From positions 5,394,001 to 5,458,000 of the forward strand of contig NC_060027.1 in assembly GCF_021134715.1 (NCBI RefSeq): a stretch of DNA of 64,000 bases. The letters run 5' to 3'. This DNA comes from Daphnia pulex (lineage: Eukaryota; Arthropoda; Branchiopoda; Diplostraca; Daphniidae). The notes below the pieces were generated by a model. That model was not told the DNA's origin, did not search any database, and saw only the letters and a program-made list of their open reading frames with translations. Position numbers and translations under genes: made by a program. Position 1 is the first letter of the stretch. The number at the start of each line of letters is the position of its first letter. Shown piece after piece: positions 26,134 through 39,400 of this stretch.

Positions 26134-29100
26134 GTAAACCACTAAACCAGTTCCAGCATACACTGGATATGTTGTATATTATATAAACCTTTACATTTAT
26201 TGCAATAAACTTTTTGCTTTTTAACCCCGAAGCTCAATGCGGATGAATATATATCCTGCCTTCTATATGCACGGTCTAATATTATCAGATTGAAATCGTA
26301 ACTACGTACTCTACTATGCTGTCTAGGTATCGAACAATGTACATTTTATGGCTGGACGCTGGTGACGGAGTATATTGTTACGCGCATCACCTACGTCTCA
26401 GTTAGTAGTATTCATTCCTTCGCTTCGACTCCAAAATATTTTCAAGAAAAAAGGAATGAATTCTCACAAGTTCAGTGAAACCGTATACAGTTGGCTTTGC
26501 TATACAGGAAGTCATTCGCTGACGGTAAATAAAGTATGGGTCACGCGTTCGCTTCAATCACACAGACGGGATGTATATTATACAGTTCCCTAACCTGTCA
26601 GTTCTTGATCGTTCTCTTTGCCCTCGTTCACCCAACTTCAATCACCAAGAAAGGAGAAAAGGACTGTGATAATCGCCGTCGTCATTGCTATTTCCATAGC
26701 AACCAAGCCGTCTTTTTTGCAATCATATTTTTTTTCCTTCCCAGATTGAAAACAATTAAAAAGGGAAAAGGCAGTTTTCCAAAGAAATTCTTCCCAGACT
26801 TCAGATTTTCCACCATTTACTAGCACAAAGTTATATTCAACAGTACTACTTTCCTTCCATGACAGTGCACAGAGAACATAGTTGAGAAACATTGATCTAT
26901 AAGGCCACCCCCGCGGGTTCTTTGCTGGAGCAGAGTAGTACCAAAGTACCCTTATATATTTTTCAGAAAATTGTATGTAGTATACCCATTTCTTAATACT
27001 TTCTGTCTGGATTAAGAATCATTCTAAATGGGTCGCTGGTCTTACGGAGGCCAGCTACTGTCCCATTTCGAGTTAATCTGAATTTACGAGAGAGTATTAT
27101 TCATCAAATGTCAGACGCTCGCTACTTTGTTTGGGCATGGTTATACTGATTAGATATACAGTGGAAAAGTTCCGAATTCATTCATCAACAAAATATCCAA
27201 TGGCACATAGGCATATATATATTTATATACTAACCACACTGAACTCACCAAGTCTTATTTATTGCCACTATTCGTCATTTGCCATATCATTTACACTCTT
27301 GCGCCTCTTTTTTTTTTAAAGAATATTGTAATGCAATTTCACGCATATTTAATTGTAGTTTTTATTCGTTCCCTGTCTCTGACCTGTTTAGATATAAAGG
27401 CAATCATTTCAGTTCATATCAAATACCGCACAGTCGACTATAATTATGACAACTCACAAATAATTACCAACAACAAATTAAGCTCTATAGATGCGAACTG
27501 ACGGATCCATTCAAAGTAATACTATAGCTACTACTCATATTTGGTTCGACTCTAAACTTTAATGAAGATACATAGACTGTCGTAGTTCGATGACAGAGCA
27601 AAATATAAACTGAAGCCTACGTGACGATAAGCGTTTGGCCAGACGTGAAGGTCTCGATTTTCTGGCAACAGTCCACGCAGCAGCCCAAACAAAACTATCG
27701 CCCCGCCGTGCATAAAGAAATGCAAGACAAGAAGAAGAGGAAGACGTGTTATGAAAACATGACGAGGCGGCAGCTAGCAGCCCAGCAGTCTATATAGAAT
27801 CTGCCGGGGGGGCCTTGGAGGGAAGAAGAAGAAGGACGATGAGGGCCGTATGTTATTTCGTCGACGCCGACAAGTTGACGGAGCTTGACAATCTTCGTCT
27901 CGGTGGTCGCCAGCCCGATTGTGTGTGCCAACTGCCAAAAAGCTTCACAATATCGCAAGACACGTCAGAAATCTGACATTCAGCAGTTACTGTTACAAAG
28001 ACTCTGCCTTTATATAACTTCAATGTAGATACGCAAGCCAATTCTTCATGTTGTTTAGTTGCTATACCCATTCCTGTAAATTCCCAACGGGTACACAAAC
28101 AAGAAAGTGTCGATTTTTTGCGCGCTGAAGGAAGGTCAGTGACGACTTTATTTTCTTAGATGCAATATAAGAAGTTGCGATATTAAACTTTTATGCCAAC
28201 AAAAAATGGCACGTGTCTTGAAGGAAGGTCCAGTCTGTATATTATGTCATCAGGCAGAAACATGCAAGCCTGTATTTCTTTATTATTTGTTCATCGTCGT
28301 TGCCACGAAAAAAGAAAATTAAGTTTCCCGAGATTAAATTCTTGTTCAAGCTAACAACGTCCCAGGAAAAATTCCAAAGAATGCGATTTCGATTAATTTT
28401 TAGCCCACGGACTTGTGAAACTATTGAAAACTAAGGAGGGCCCCGAAATTCAGTCGGCCACGCATCTTTCTCGAGTCATGTACGCTCGATGGTTTTCTAT
28501 TGCTCTCTAATTGGATAGTAGAGACCATCTAGAATATGTGCAGTTCTCTCGAGATTCATTTGCTTAATTTTGAATTTTGAAACGGACACTTGTTAACTAC
28601 GGGAGCGTTCAATTGGCGATCTCTATGTTGGCTGTCTTGTATATTGTCTGCTGGTGTTTCGCGGCGTGTTTCATTATTAATTAAAAACAGGACCGTTTTA
28701 ATTTGAAAGCTAAAGATGGTGTCCAGCACGCAATTTTGGGGTGCATACGTATATACTTTTATAGTACTACTTCAACAGCGCAAAACTTTTGCACTTGCTG
28801 CTGAAGAATTGTATACTTCATTTATTTTGAGAGACTCATATTCACAATATTCTTTATTTTGGGTTTTGATGCTATTGAAAATAAAGTTCTTTGGCAAGAA
28901 TTTTTTTTACACAATTATGGAACTCTGATATATTGATGCTTTTTTAACTATCTCGTGAGCTGGAGTACCTTACGGAAATTTTACACATAGCAGGAGATAT
29001 AACGATGGAGGAACTTCCTTAATCAAAACGACAAACGAGAACTCTGATCAAATCATTTTTGTGTTGTTACATTTTGATTATCAACGATTCCACGATCAAA

Positions 29101-32100
29101 ATTGACACATAACAATATCCATGGTCAGTAGTTTTTTTTTATTACGTAGGTCCTGTCTTTCACTCGCGAGCAATCTTCTCTCGAATTGATTCATCGCAAT
29201 TGCGAAAAGTTAGTTACCGCGTATCTCAGTTCTACCCCACTGTGTTATAGTACTTTTCCCCTGTCTGTAAGTAAGTGAGAGCCTCTAAGGACGTGGTATA
29301 ATATATAATACCTATTATGGAGTAACTATAAAAAGAAGTTGTTTGCTGCTGCACCGTCGGAAGAGTGCTCCGTGTTCTTACGCCCCGGTGAAGCCGCTTT
29401 AGCGAGTGGTGAATAAAGAATGAAACCGCTAGCAACGATTACACCCCGCGGCTATCACTGTACATATATAGAAGCCAGACAGGCCCAGCGTGATATGCGC
29501 TAGTCGGCTGATAACGCTATGCACTATGCATCACATAAGAAGAGCGAAGGTAGAACCTGCAGACTTTTCAAGGAGAATGAAACATTCAAATAGTGTTCCT
29601 GTAGACAAAAACGCCATTGGGGCAGAGATAATTATCATTTATACTGCGCTGAATGAGCCTCTACTTCCAACCGAGTCTTTACCTTATTCAGAAAAATATC
29701 TAATGTGATGTAGTCTATATATATACGATCCGACTTACGTATAAGGGCGTTGCCTTTCTCTTTTCCACTCACGCGAGTGAACACGTTGGAAATGTATAGC
29801 TTTCATTTCTTTTTCATTTTTCTTCGAAAGAAAATTTCAATTTGCATCCGTGGATTACATTTTTATTAATTATAGCGACATCAAGTCTATTCACATGTCG
29901 TGATGTCTAGCAATTTGAAATGGTTTTTGATCAATTTGATCGCAGCTGTTGATAAAATTCACTTGTACCGGTTTCCTAGTTTTTGAATCGGTCCGTAGCA
30001 TAACATTCAATAAAGGATGAATGAATTTATACGTTTAGAATCGATTAGGTAACAGTTCCCCCCTCCCCTAGTTGGTCCTCTTGTTTTACCAAAAGGGGGG
30101 ATTTATGGGCTCGCCTATTAGTTGAACCATTTTGCCGCTGAAATAGTCTAAACGTTACCGTGCGCTATACATACAGGCACTGTCGGATTTCAACCCCGTT
30201 ATAATAGAAAATCTATATCTATTAGATGAAGTCCCTAGTGGGAAGTTAATTTGTAATCAAAGTAATGTTAGATGCTGTACAACTGGAAACCGATCAATAA
30301 ATCGATTGGTGATTTTACGTGACACAAAATGCAAATTGAATAACACAATTAGAAACTTATGTAATTAATAACAGATGTGTAGATTATAAAACTACATTAG
30401 ACATCGACAATAAAAAAATAAAACATTGGATATAACATCGTCATAAAACCGATATATAAAGCCTATATAAAGCCTACTTGTAAATTGTCTAGCGTTGCCG
30501 GGAATTGCTCTCACTGTTTTAATCCCAAACTTTAACAAGTTTGTAGATTCGATTCCCCCGCTCCTTCAAACTTGAAAAACGTAACGGCAAAAGACTCACG
30601 ACATTCTGAGCTCTTCCGGTTCGCTTTCCCCGGTCGGTGGCGCTATCACAAAATATTCCGCTGTTCTTTAATGACATCATAAGAAATAACACTATAGTCT
30701 CTAACCTATTCTTGAGAAATGAAAATGTTCTACATAAGCATCCAGGTCGATATCTCATCTCAGACTGTAAATTTTTAGACAACATGCAACTATAAATATT
30801 GAACTTTTCATAAAAGATAATAATGCGCGTCGCAGCAAATGTTACATCCATTTCTGTGAGAGAGAAAGTATTTTCTATAATGCAGTTGGAATTTAACCGA
30901 CCAATTTTAGCTTGTGATAGGATAGGTAGACCTATTTATTTAGCAATAAGTCCTGAAATAATTTTGGCAGAGCTTAACCAGTTGCAATATTCCATCAGAT
31001 GTTTATAAACGATATCCCCGTCTTTTTCTTGACTGTTTTATCAATCGAAAGTATAAGGATACCATCGGATAAATCTCGTGCTCGACAACTAGCCTATATG
31101 CTTTGATAATAAAATTGTAAGAGACGGCGTAATTTATCTGGTACCAAATTGTACCTCTGACAGAGAACGTAGACGAAAAAAGGGGCTTTCATTTCATCGT
31201 GTCTGGTCGAATATATGACGCTGTTGCACTTTGGTACCTGCTATGCGGGGTATTACTGGTCTCCTTGATACCCTCAATATACGTATATACGTTTACATCC
31301 AAAAATCGATGGCTGACAATTTATGACTCCTTAGATGGTAGAAGCGACGACCAAGAGTACTTCAACTGCTGTCCACCGGACTATATATGATACATTTCTG
31401 TGTTATGTCTTCGCTAACCCGTTTATCGTCTGTATATAGACTGTTTGTCCTTCCGCCTCTTACTTCCTTTTCTTTCTCCCGCTTTCTCGCAGGTTATGTG
31501 AAATTCAATAATCCACTCGGCATTAGTAACATTTTACCCGCTGTATTCCTACACTGAATAGTAAATAATATTCCGTTATTTATGCCAGTTAGATTGTAGT
31601 AGGACGGTATATGAGGCACCAGCTGTATTCCCTTCAACAGTTCCACGTTAGACAATCAATCTATTCTTTTTATAACTCCCCCCTTTGCCGAGTATAAATT
31701 CTTGACGATGACAAATAGCTACGCAAGGTCCCGGCAGCTCCTCCTCTTCTTTCCCTCCACCCCCGAGCCAAAGTACACTGGTGCACAAGTATTCGAGGCG
31801 ATATAGTTTTTCGGGGCCATTTGCTCTTATATATATTCTCCTACGCAAACAAACCTTGTCTTCTTATTTCTCCGCCAGCGCACGGTTCCTTATTAGTTTA
31901 TCTTCTTCTCCTTCGCCAGAGAAAGAAAAAAAAAGAATAATATTCAAGAGCGAACGTCACCAGAAAGTGCAACAATGCACATGTCTACAGTATATAAAGT
32001 ATAGTATATGTATGTGTGCAGTCTGTACGGTGACTGAAAGGCATCAATATTCATCGATGTCCAATAGAAAAAAAAGATTCATCACGACATGGACGACGAA

Positions 32101-35067
32101 CCGGTGATCCATCAACTCGGCCATCTGTGTGTACACGTAAAATGTATGCAGTGTGATAGAGTTCTACCCCCGTGAGTCGTGGAATAAAAAGTGTGCCCAC
32201 AAAAAGAAAAAGGGGGGGGGGGGTCTAAATCATCCAATTCCAGAGGACTAAATCCCCTCTTTTGAGCTGGATATAAAAGCGCGCTAAATCGCAAATTCGA
32301 AGGCTACATTTGAATCAGCACATCTCTTTAATTATTTGGACACGGCGGCGACACTCTCATCAGCCTGTTGGTTGAGCGCTTTCAGGTAGATGAGTCCGAT
32401 TTGGTTGAACGAGATTGATTTGGGATTTCATCGTCAGTCGAGTTGTTAAAAGGAAGCAGCAATAATCTACATCAACTTTTGATTGTCGGAAGTTGTTCCA
32501 AATAACAATTTGGGGGACCAAATGGGGCATTAGTTTACAGTATAGGGAGACGAGAAATCCGCTACACATATTTTTATGTAGGCTTACACAATCTATTTAT
32601 ACAAATATCTGGACAAATATGTATACTACAGATGCGGATCTGTTTTTATACTTATTGGATCAGAAGTATCTATCCGACAATCTATATTGAATCGGATGTG
32701 TTTGATATTGAATTATTAAACAATAAGCTGTATTTCCGCTGGTGCTTTGCGCATAGCTTCGATATCGAAACTTTTCTTGTTCGCTATACTTCAACACGCT
32801 TCAACATATATATAACCAAGAAAATAAGTTTGGACTCGATCGCCGTTTGCGAGAAATACCGGAGAAATTCGGGGAAAATTTGACTTTGCATGGTTCTTTT
32901 ACCCGAAGCATAATGTCAATTCACGAGCCATGGATACAATGTCCGATTCAGTTGTAAATTCAGCTGTATATCCATCAACCACCGAATATCAACGGTGTAA
33001 TTGAGTACGCGGTCTCCGCTATGAACCTATTTGATCGATCGATATCTATTTCGTTGGGAGCAATATCGTCGCCTCAAAGGCTCAAGTACATATAGCACAA
33101 GATCTATAGCTTAAAGTCTGTCATATCCTATTTTATAGTACTATGTTGCATGTTCAAGCAAATTGAGAAAAAAAAGGTAATTAGTCTAGGTCTAGTCAAG
33201 GGATGCTAACAAAATAGCCTATTAAAAACAACGGTAAAAAGAAAAACTCTGCGTTCGCTCAATAAGATATAGGCCTAATGGTCGCCCGCTTGCCCGCTTG
33301 TCTTTGATTAAAGTCGAGTGAATAACGGCCTCGCACTGACAACATCAATTAATCATTTCAGATTCAAACATTTTGAGAATTCCACTTTGTTTCGATTGAT
33401 TCAAGACTCGACAGAATCCTGCGAAAAATATCAGAAAACATCTCGATTAAAAAATGAGAAAAACAATAAGATCTTATAGCGAAGGCCGGAAAAATCTAAA
33501 AAAAAAACTATATTTTTTCACGTTTTTCTCGTATTCTGATTAAATTCCTGTGTTTGTTATTCCAGAAAATGCCTGCATGATGCATTTTTGATTTTTCTCA
33601 ATAATTTTTTCTAAGAATATTCTGAATTTTTTTCCCCATCTCGAACAGAATATCTGCACTATATTTTAAAGTTAAAGTAGAACCCTAGCAAGACACGCTA
33701 AAAATTTACGATTTGAAACTAAGTAAATATACTTAGTATTACTAAAACTATTAAGGTGTTACTGCACGATTATTGAACATCACAGAATATCTTCGTTCAT
33801 TTAGACCGCAAATTTCGCCAAATCTTCGGAAATATCCTTGACGCGAAGGCTCCATCCATTTTTTGGCAAATTAAAATTAGAAGCACGTACAGACGTAGGG
33901 TCTTCACAATAAATGCTGTTTTCTGAAGAATTTATGAAGAAAAAAAAGCGACATGAAATAATGATCACAATCGAAGCTTGTCGTTCCTTTATTTCGTTTA
34001 ATATAAAATCAATTTTGTCCGAAGAATGTTTCGGAGTGGGTGTCGAAACCTCACAAAGCCTTTACTTTAGGAGGCAGACGGAATAAATGTCCCATTTATC
34101 ACGATACAAATTTTAAACCGAGAAGGCTTTTAGTTGAAAGGACTTTGGCATTTGCATTCATTTATGTGTTTGCGTCACTGACTCTCACCGCCTTGCAGAT
34201 TAGCAGTCGGATTAATACAATCCCGTTCCAACTTCTGCTCATGGACTAGCCTACTTGTTAAAATACTGGTAGTGTGTTAGGGTTGAATCTGGTTGAATCA
34301 TAAGGAGATGAAATATTTTGAAAATGTAATAAACACGAAATTTATAATAGAATGAACTTTATGCTTTGTAAAAAGAAAAAAAATGAAAGAATAAAAAGGA
34401 CTCAATAAATCAGTGGTGGGGCGAATGAGGAATAGTGCCATAACACGACTGCTGTGACAAACTAGCGTAGGCACCAGTGTATAATTATGCCTGTGACGGG
34501 AATTGAGTGGTTCATTTCGTCTTGACAAGGAAAATTCACGCAACACGAGACAATCCGTTACAAATGACATCTGTGCTCTATTTTCAAGAAGCAGGGTATC
34601 AAGCAGAATAAGGAGTAGGCTAGTTAGATGTTTGATTAGAATAATTAAGAACTTTCTGGTTCTCTTTCACGTTCCACATTCCTAATATGATTTATTTATA
34701 TGGGGTTTTCTTACATCTCCAGTCAAAGTTTTGACATTTCAACGAGTTCGTTGTATTTAGGTGCGTGTCGCCATCAAACGGCTATACCTGACCTTTGGAC
34801 CACTCGAAGTTATCCTAAGGCGCTTGAAAATATATTATAAAATATATATATGGTGGGCAAAACTATATCCTGACACTTTGTGGTGAGCACCGACGGTGAG
34901 AGCCGATATAAATTGCCGTGTTGTATTTTGCGATGATATAAAAGCTGCCAACAGACTCCCACAATCTTTCGTAGAGTAACGGAAATCGTTGCCGTGTGCC
35001 GACCAAACCCCCACGCAGAGGAAGTATTGGTCAAACGTGGCAGAAGATAAATTATGGCAAACTTCAA
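26134..35067. other. Non-coding stretch (probable dpr-like first intron)
   Basis: Almost 9 kb, AT-rich, with no open frame above about 110 aa and no recognised domain or RNA gene. If exon A is real, this is intronic. If not, it is intergenic. Confidence 0.5.
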
Positions 35068-35164
35068 ATGTCAAGCTCCAAGTTTGGACATTCTCAATAT
35101 TTTTCACTCTTTTTTCAGCATTTATTTTTGTTACTGTTGCTAGGCATTTATAGTCATGTAAATT
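35068..35164 (+). CDS. Candidate signal-peptide first exon B of the dpr-like gene
   Basis: From the ATG at 35068 there are 32 codons plus one base before a GTAAGG donor. The peptide has a short polar start and a strong Leu-rich core (LFFQHLFLLLLLGIYS). It too ends in phase 1, so T plus TT gives Phe, followed by Pro-Val-Thr of the exon at 36447. The codons are AT-rich like the surrounding DNA, so chance is a real possibility. It could be an alternative promoter exon to candidate A. Confidence 0.35.
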
Positions 35165-36446
35165 GTAAGGCATTGCTTTCCCACTTGTCCAGTTTAGTAG
35201 AACACCGTATAGTCTCTGAGGACGAGACTCGCAGACAAACTGTTAAAATTATATCAGCACGCCTTTCTGGTTATAATGATTATGAGATTGAATTTCACAG
35301 GGTAACACTAAGTGCATCACACCTGATTCGACACGCCGTCCACGTGAGAAGTGAGTGAACAGGCGTAGCCTATAGCTGGTGTTATATAGATTTCTTGAAG
35401 AAAAACACTTTGCGTCCTTGGCCTTTTTTAAAAAACTACTCTTTCGTGGTTCAATATTCAAGCTACACGCCTTATTGCGCAGTTCTTTGAAGTAACATAA
35501 CATTTTGTTTGTCAAAAACAAAAGCATACCTAAACTTAAAAAAAATATAAGAACTAATTTCTTATTATTTCGTCGATGAATGTGGGACAATGACAAAAAA
35601 CTTTATTGATCGTCGACAGTCTCAGTATAAAGCTGTGTTAATATTAGTATTTTATCGGTCTGTAGTTAAGACAGTAGATATTATAGGCTAATCGACTATC
35701 GTACGAATACTGTAGATCTGAGAATTCTGAAGGCTGTAATATAATTTTGGCATTTTTATGTCTGACGGCTAGTAAATACGTAATTCTCGGAATGAATTAC
35801 TCTTCTGATCTTCTTCATAATTTGATAACAAATATTTTACTATTGGCTGGCTCTTATGGGAATTTTCGACTAGAATGCTAGATGCGTAAGTATTTAATCA
35901 GTTTAGAGCCTTTGTGTTTCTTGAGCACTGCAAGGGCTCCCAGACCCAGAATGGGTCGACTAATACGTATAATAATACGTACTAAACAAGCGCTTTAACA
36001 GTTCGACACTAAAAGCGGGAAATTCGGTTCATCTTTTACGTTCAAACTGTGCATATATAAATTTGCATGCCAAACCGTCCTACGTTCCAGATAACCTTCT
36101 CAGATATTTGTGGGCTATACTTTATATACAAGAGCCCTTTTGCTTTGCATTTTCGAGTATTAACAGCAGTATTATACAATATAAAGCAAGATCAGATCGA
36201 CCCGTCGGAAACGTTACTACCCAGCGTATAGGTACAGCGTTACTATACTATAACTGCATTTGACAGATGGCGTGGTGAAGGTTGTGCTTCATAACCAAAC
36301 CAGTCGATCCGGATGATCGGGCTGCTGGCTGGCTCTTGTAAAGAGGGACATTGAGCATTGAGAGTTGTTTCTACTTTATACACATCGAGATTTGTTGCTG
36401 GGTTATTTTCTACTTTGTATTGATCTGCGTGTATATTTTTGTTTAG

Positions 36447-39400
36447 TTCCCGTGACTGCTGGGATCTGGCGGGGTGATGATGGATTGAATCCCGACGGCA
36501 GTTCGCCAGCCGCCCAGCAGCAGCAGCAGCAGCAGCCATGGTCATCGGCTAATGCGATGCAGCTCCCGACACAACTACTCGGACCAATGCTGCAGAGTGA
36601 ATGGAACGTTGACAGCAGCGTGCAGACTGTCAAACGGATGAAGCGGCGCCACGAGCCACGAATCGTAGATCTTCCTTTGCTGACCGCCGGAAAGGTTGCG
36701 GCGGAGGTCAGCGGAGTTGACCCTATCGCCCAAGTCGTTCCCTCATCTTCACTGGCCATCAGCAAACCTTATTTCGAAGCCACTTGGCCGACCAACGTCT
36801 CTGTCGTTCTCGGACAGCCGGCCGTACTCAAGTGTCGGACGAGGCTCCTCGGTGATCGAATGGTATTTTCCCTCCTTTGAGATTTTTGTTGTTCTGTCAC
36901 AATCAGAATGTTATTAGCCAACACTCAAAGACTCCAGCACGTTATTGTAGCCTAACTATATTCAGCTCAAAGGGCGGTAATAAGATCCTTCGTAGGGAAA
37001 TGCCAAAACTTGGCATCGAGTGAAACGAAAATTTAGGTTTATCAAATTTTATTTTTATAATTGAAGGAATATCATAGATGATTTGCGCAGCTTGCCAAAT
37101 CCATGGGAATTTTCTGCACTATAGGCAAGCTGTATTAGATCTCTAGCCGGGTAACGAGCTGCATACTGTAGCTTATCTGTAACAATAATTCTGAGCTCTA
37201 GACTAAGTACTTTCGTTGCACAAACGAGTGTTCAGTCTAGTCCAAACCGGTCTAAAGCATTGGGAAAAGCTCCATCCGAAATCCCCATTGGGGGGCTCTT
37301 TGCAGTTGTTGTGTTGCTGCAAACTGATGCGTAGATTAGTGTGCAAAATCGCCCACAGTGCCGCCGTGTGTTCGTCGTAATTCGTTTCGCGATTTGATCC
37401 ATGTGCTACATAGGACTATGCGCAAGTCTTGATAATAAATCACCAACTATTTGATCCCTTGCCACGATCTATTTCCTTTTACCTCAATTACGTCCAATCG
37501 TTTCTCCGATCCTCCTTCCTACCCTTTTTTGTTCCTCCGAACGAAGCAAAAAGCAAAAAGAAAAGAGAAAAAAAGAAAAGAAAAGAATAAAAAGAGCCCG
37601 GCCTTTTTGCCGCGATCCGTTGGAGCGACAACGTTGGACGTCTCTATATATTTGTAAATAAAAACTGAACAAGAAAAGGGAGGCGGAGCGGTAAGTTTGT
37701 TGACAATGTCTAGGCTCCGATCCGACTGCTGCCTTTTTATAATGGCGGGGGCCGGGTTTGACGTTTGAGTTCTTGATCTCTTAAAGTACAAGGAAGCGAA
37801 GAAGGACAAAAGAGACAAAGATATTGATTGGACCACTTTTTAGAGGTCTCTCAGACTCTAAGAAGCGACGCAATGAAACAAGGATAAAGCGGCCGATCTA
37901 AATTCTATACCCAACACTGCATGCGCCGTATACACAGTGACTAGCCTCAGAGAGAGAGAGAGAGAGGGGCGAGTGTAAAATCTCCAGAGTGCTACGGTGT
38001 GCTTCTTATCTTCCACCACCCCCGTCGTTTCTTTCTCTTTTTTAGGGCATTAGATTCTCTTGAACTTGCGGGACACACAAAAAAGGGCGTGATTGAGTCA
38101 ATAGCGAGAAGAAGAAAGACAAAAAAAAAAAAAAAGACTCAAAAAGAACAAGGAGCGAATATTTGAAACAGGATCTCTCAATGGATCCAGTCTGAATGAG
38201 CTGTGTCTGATGGAAAAATCTAATTAGTGCGATTTTTTATTTCTTTTTTCTTTTTTACTTTCGTTGGCGGAAAAAGAAATGGCTTTGGCGACGGTAGTTG
38301 AAGTTGACAGCAATATTATGCAACCTATAAACAGCAGAGTATATGGGCACGATGAACCGAATACTCCTTTTAGCGAAATGAATAAATCTATTCATCTTTT
38401 TTGCATACTACTACAGAATCTGTCCTCAGCTATTATGGTTTCGCTCACTGCTGAATATAGCTCTTTGACCTTCAATGTACATGTCCATTCATATTGAAAC
38501 AATAAGGCTTTTTTGGTGACCACACGGTAACCATAGTTTCTCATTGTGCTTTTGAAATGAACGTGTTCAGTTGTCATGGATCCGCCAGAGAGATCTCCAC
38601 GTTTTGACGTCGGCGTTGGTGAGCTACACAAGTGACGGCCGTTTCAGCGTTCACCATCAGCCAACTAGTGATGATTGGGAGCTCAGAATCTCGACAGTTC
38701 AAGCTCGCGACGCCGGGTTCTGTAAGCATTTTTCAATTATATGATTGTCAGTTTATGCTCTTCTTCATCACGAATACATCTCGCGTTGCACATGCTGAGC
38801 TGAGTGCTTTTATTTCAAGATTATAGAAGAGTAGACTTAGAGATCAATCAGTTCCATCGAACGATGATTAAAATATGAATAAAATAATAACGCAAAAATA
38901 TCTTGAATTTTTAAAGAAGCGTAAAAGTTTGAAGGAGAAGCGTTCTTCTATTTAGTTGTGTCCCTTTACGTTTTATATTGCAACTTTCTGTTTTCAATCC
39001 AGACGAGTGTCAAGTCAACACAGAACCCAAAATCAACTGGCCGGTTCATCTACAAGTTCACAGTAAGTATATAATAGTATATTAGCCTATTCGGATGTCA
39101 AAATGTTTCAACTGTATCTGTGGTACGAAAGAAAATATTTGTTTGAATGAGCTACATTCCAAATTGAACCTTATTTATTGTAACCAAAATTGTTGTGTAA
39201 TAGCTGCTGAGGTAGTGAAGTGCAAATGCAGAATGATCATGTCGTGATAATTTATATACTATACAAAAGTTCATTTTCGGGGTCTTCGTAAAAGTCCAGA
39301 TTTTGGCGGAATTTCAGGATTTTTTTAAACAGGTAATGTCCTTCTTCAAAAGGTTAAACGGTGTAGCGTGATTTTTTCCTATTTTTTTTTCAATCACATT

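Noticed and set aside
27540..27560. GGTTCGACTCT, similar to a tRNA B box
   Set aside because: No A box, acceptor stem or anticodon arm can be fitted around it on either strand.
35249..35596. 115-codon minus-strand frame
   Set aside because: Low-complexity and AT-rich, with no family match. It overlaps intergenic or intronic sequence of the plus-strand dpr-like gene.
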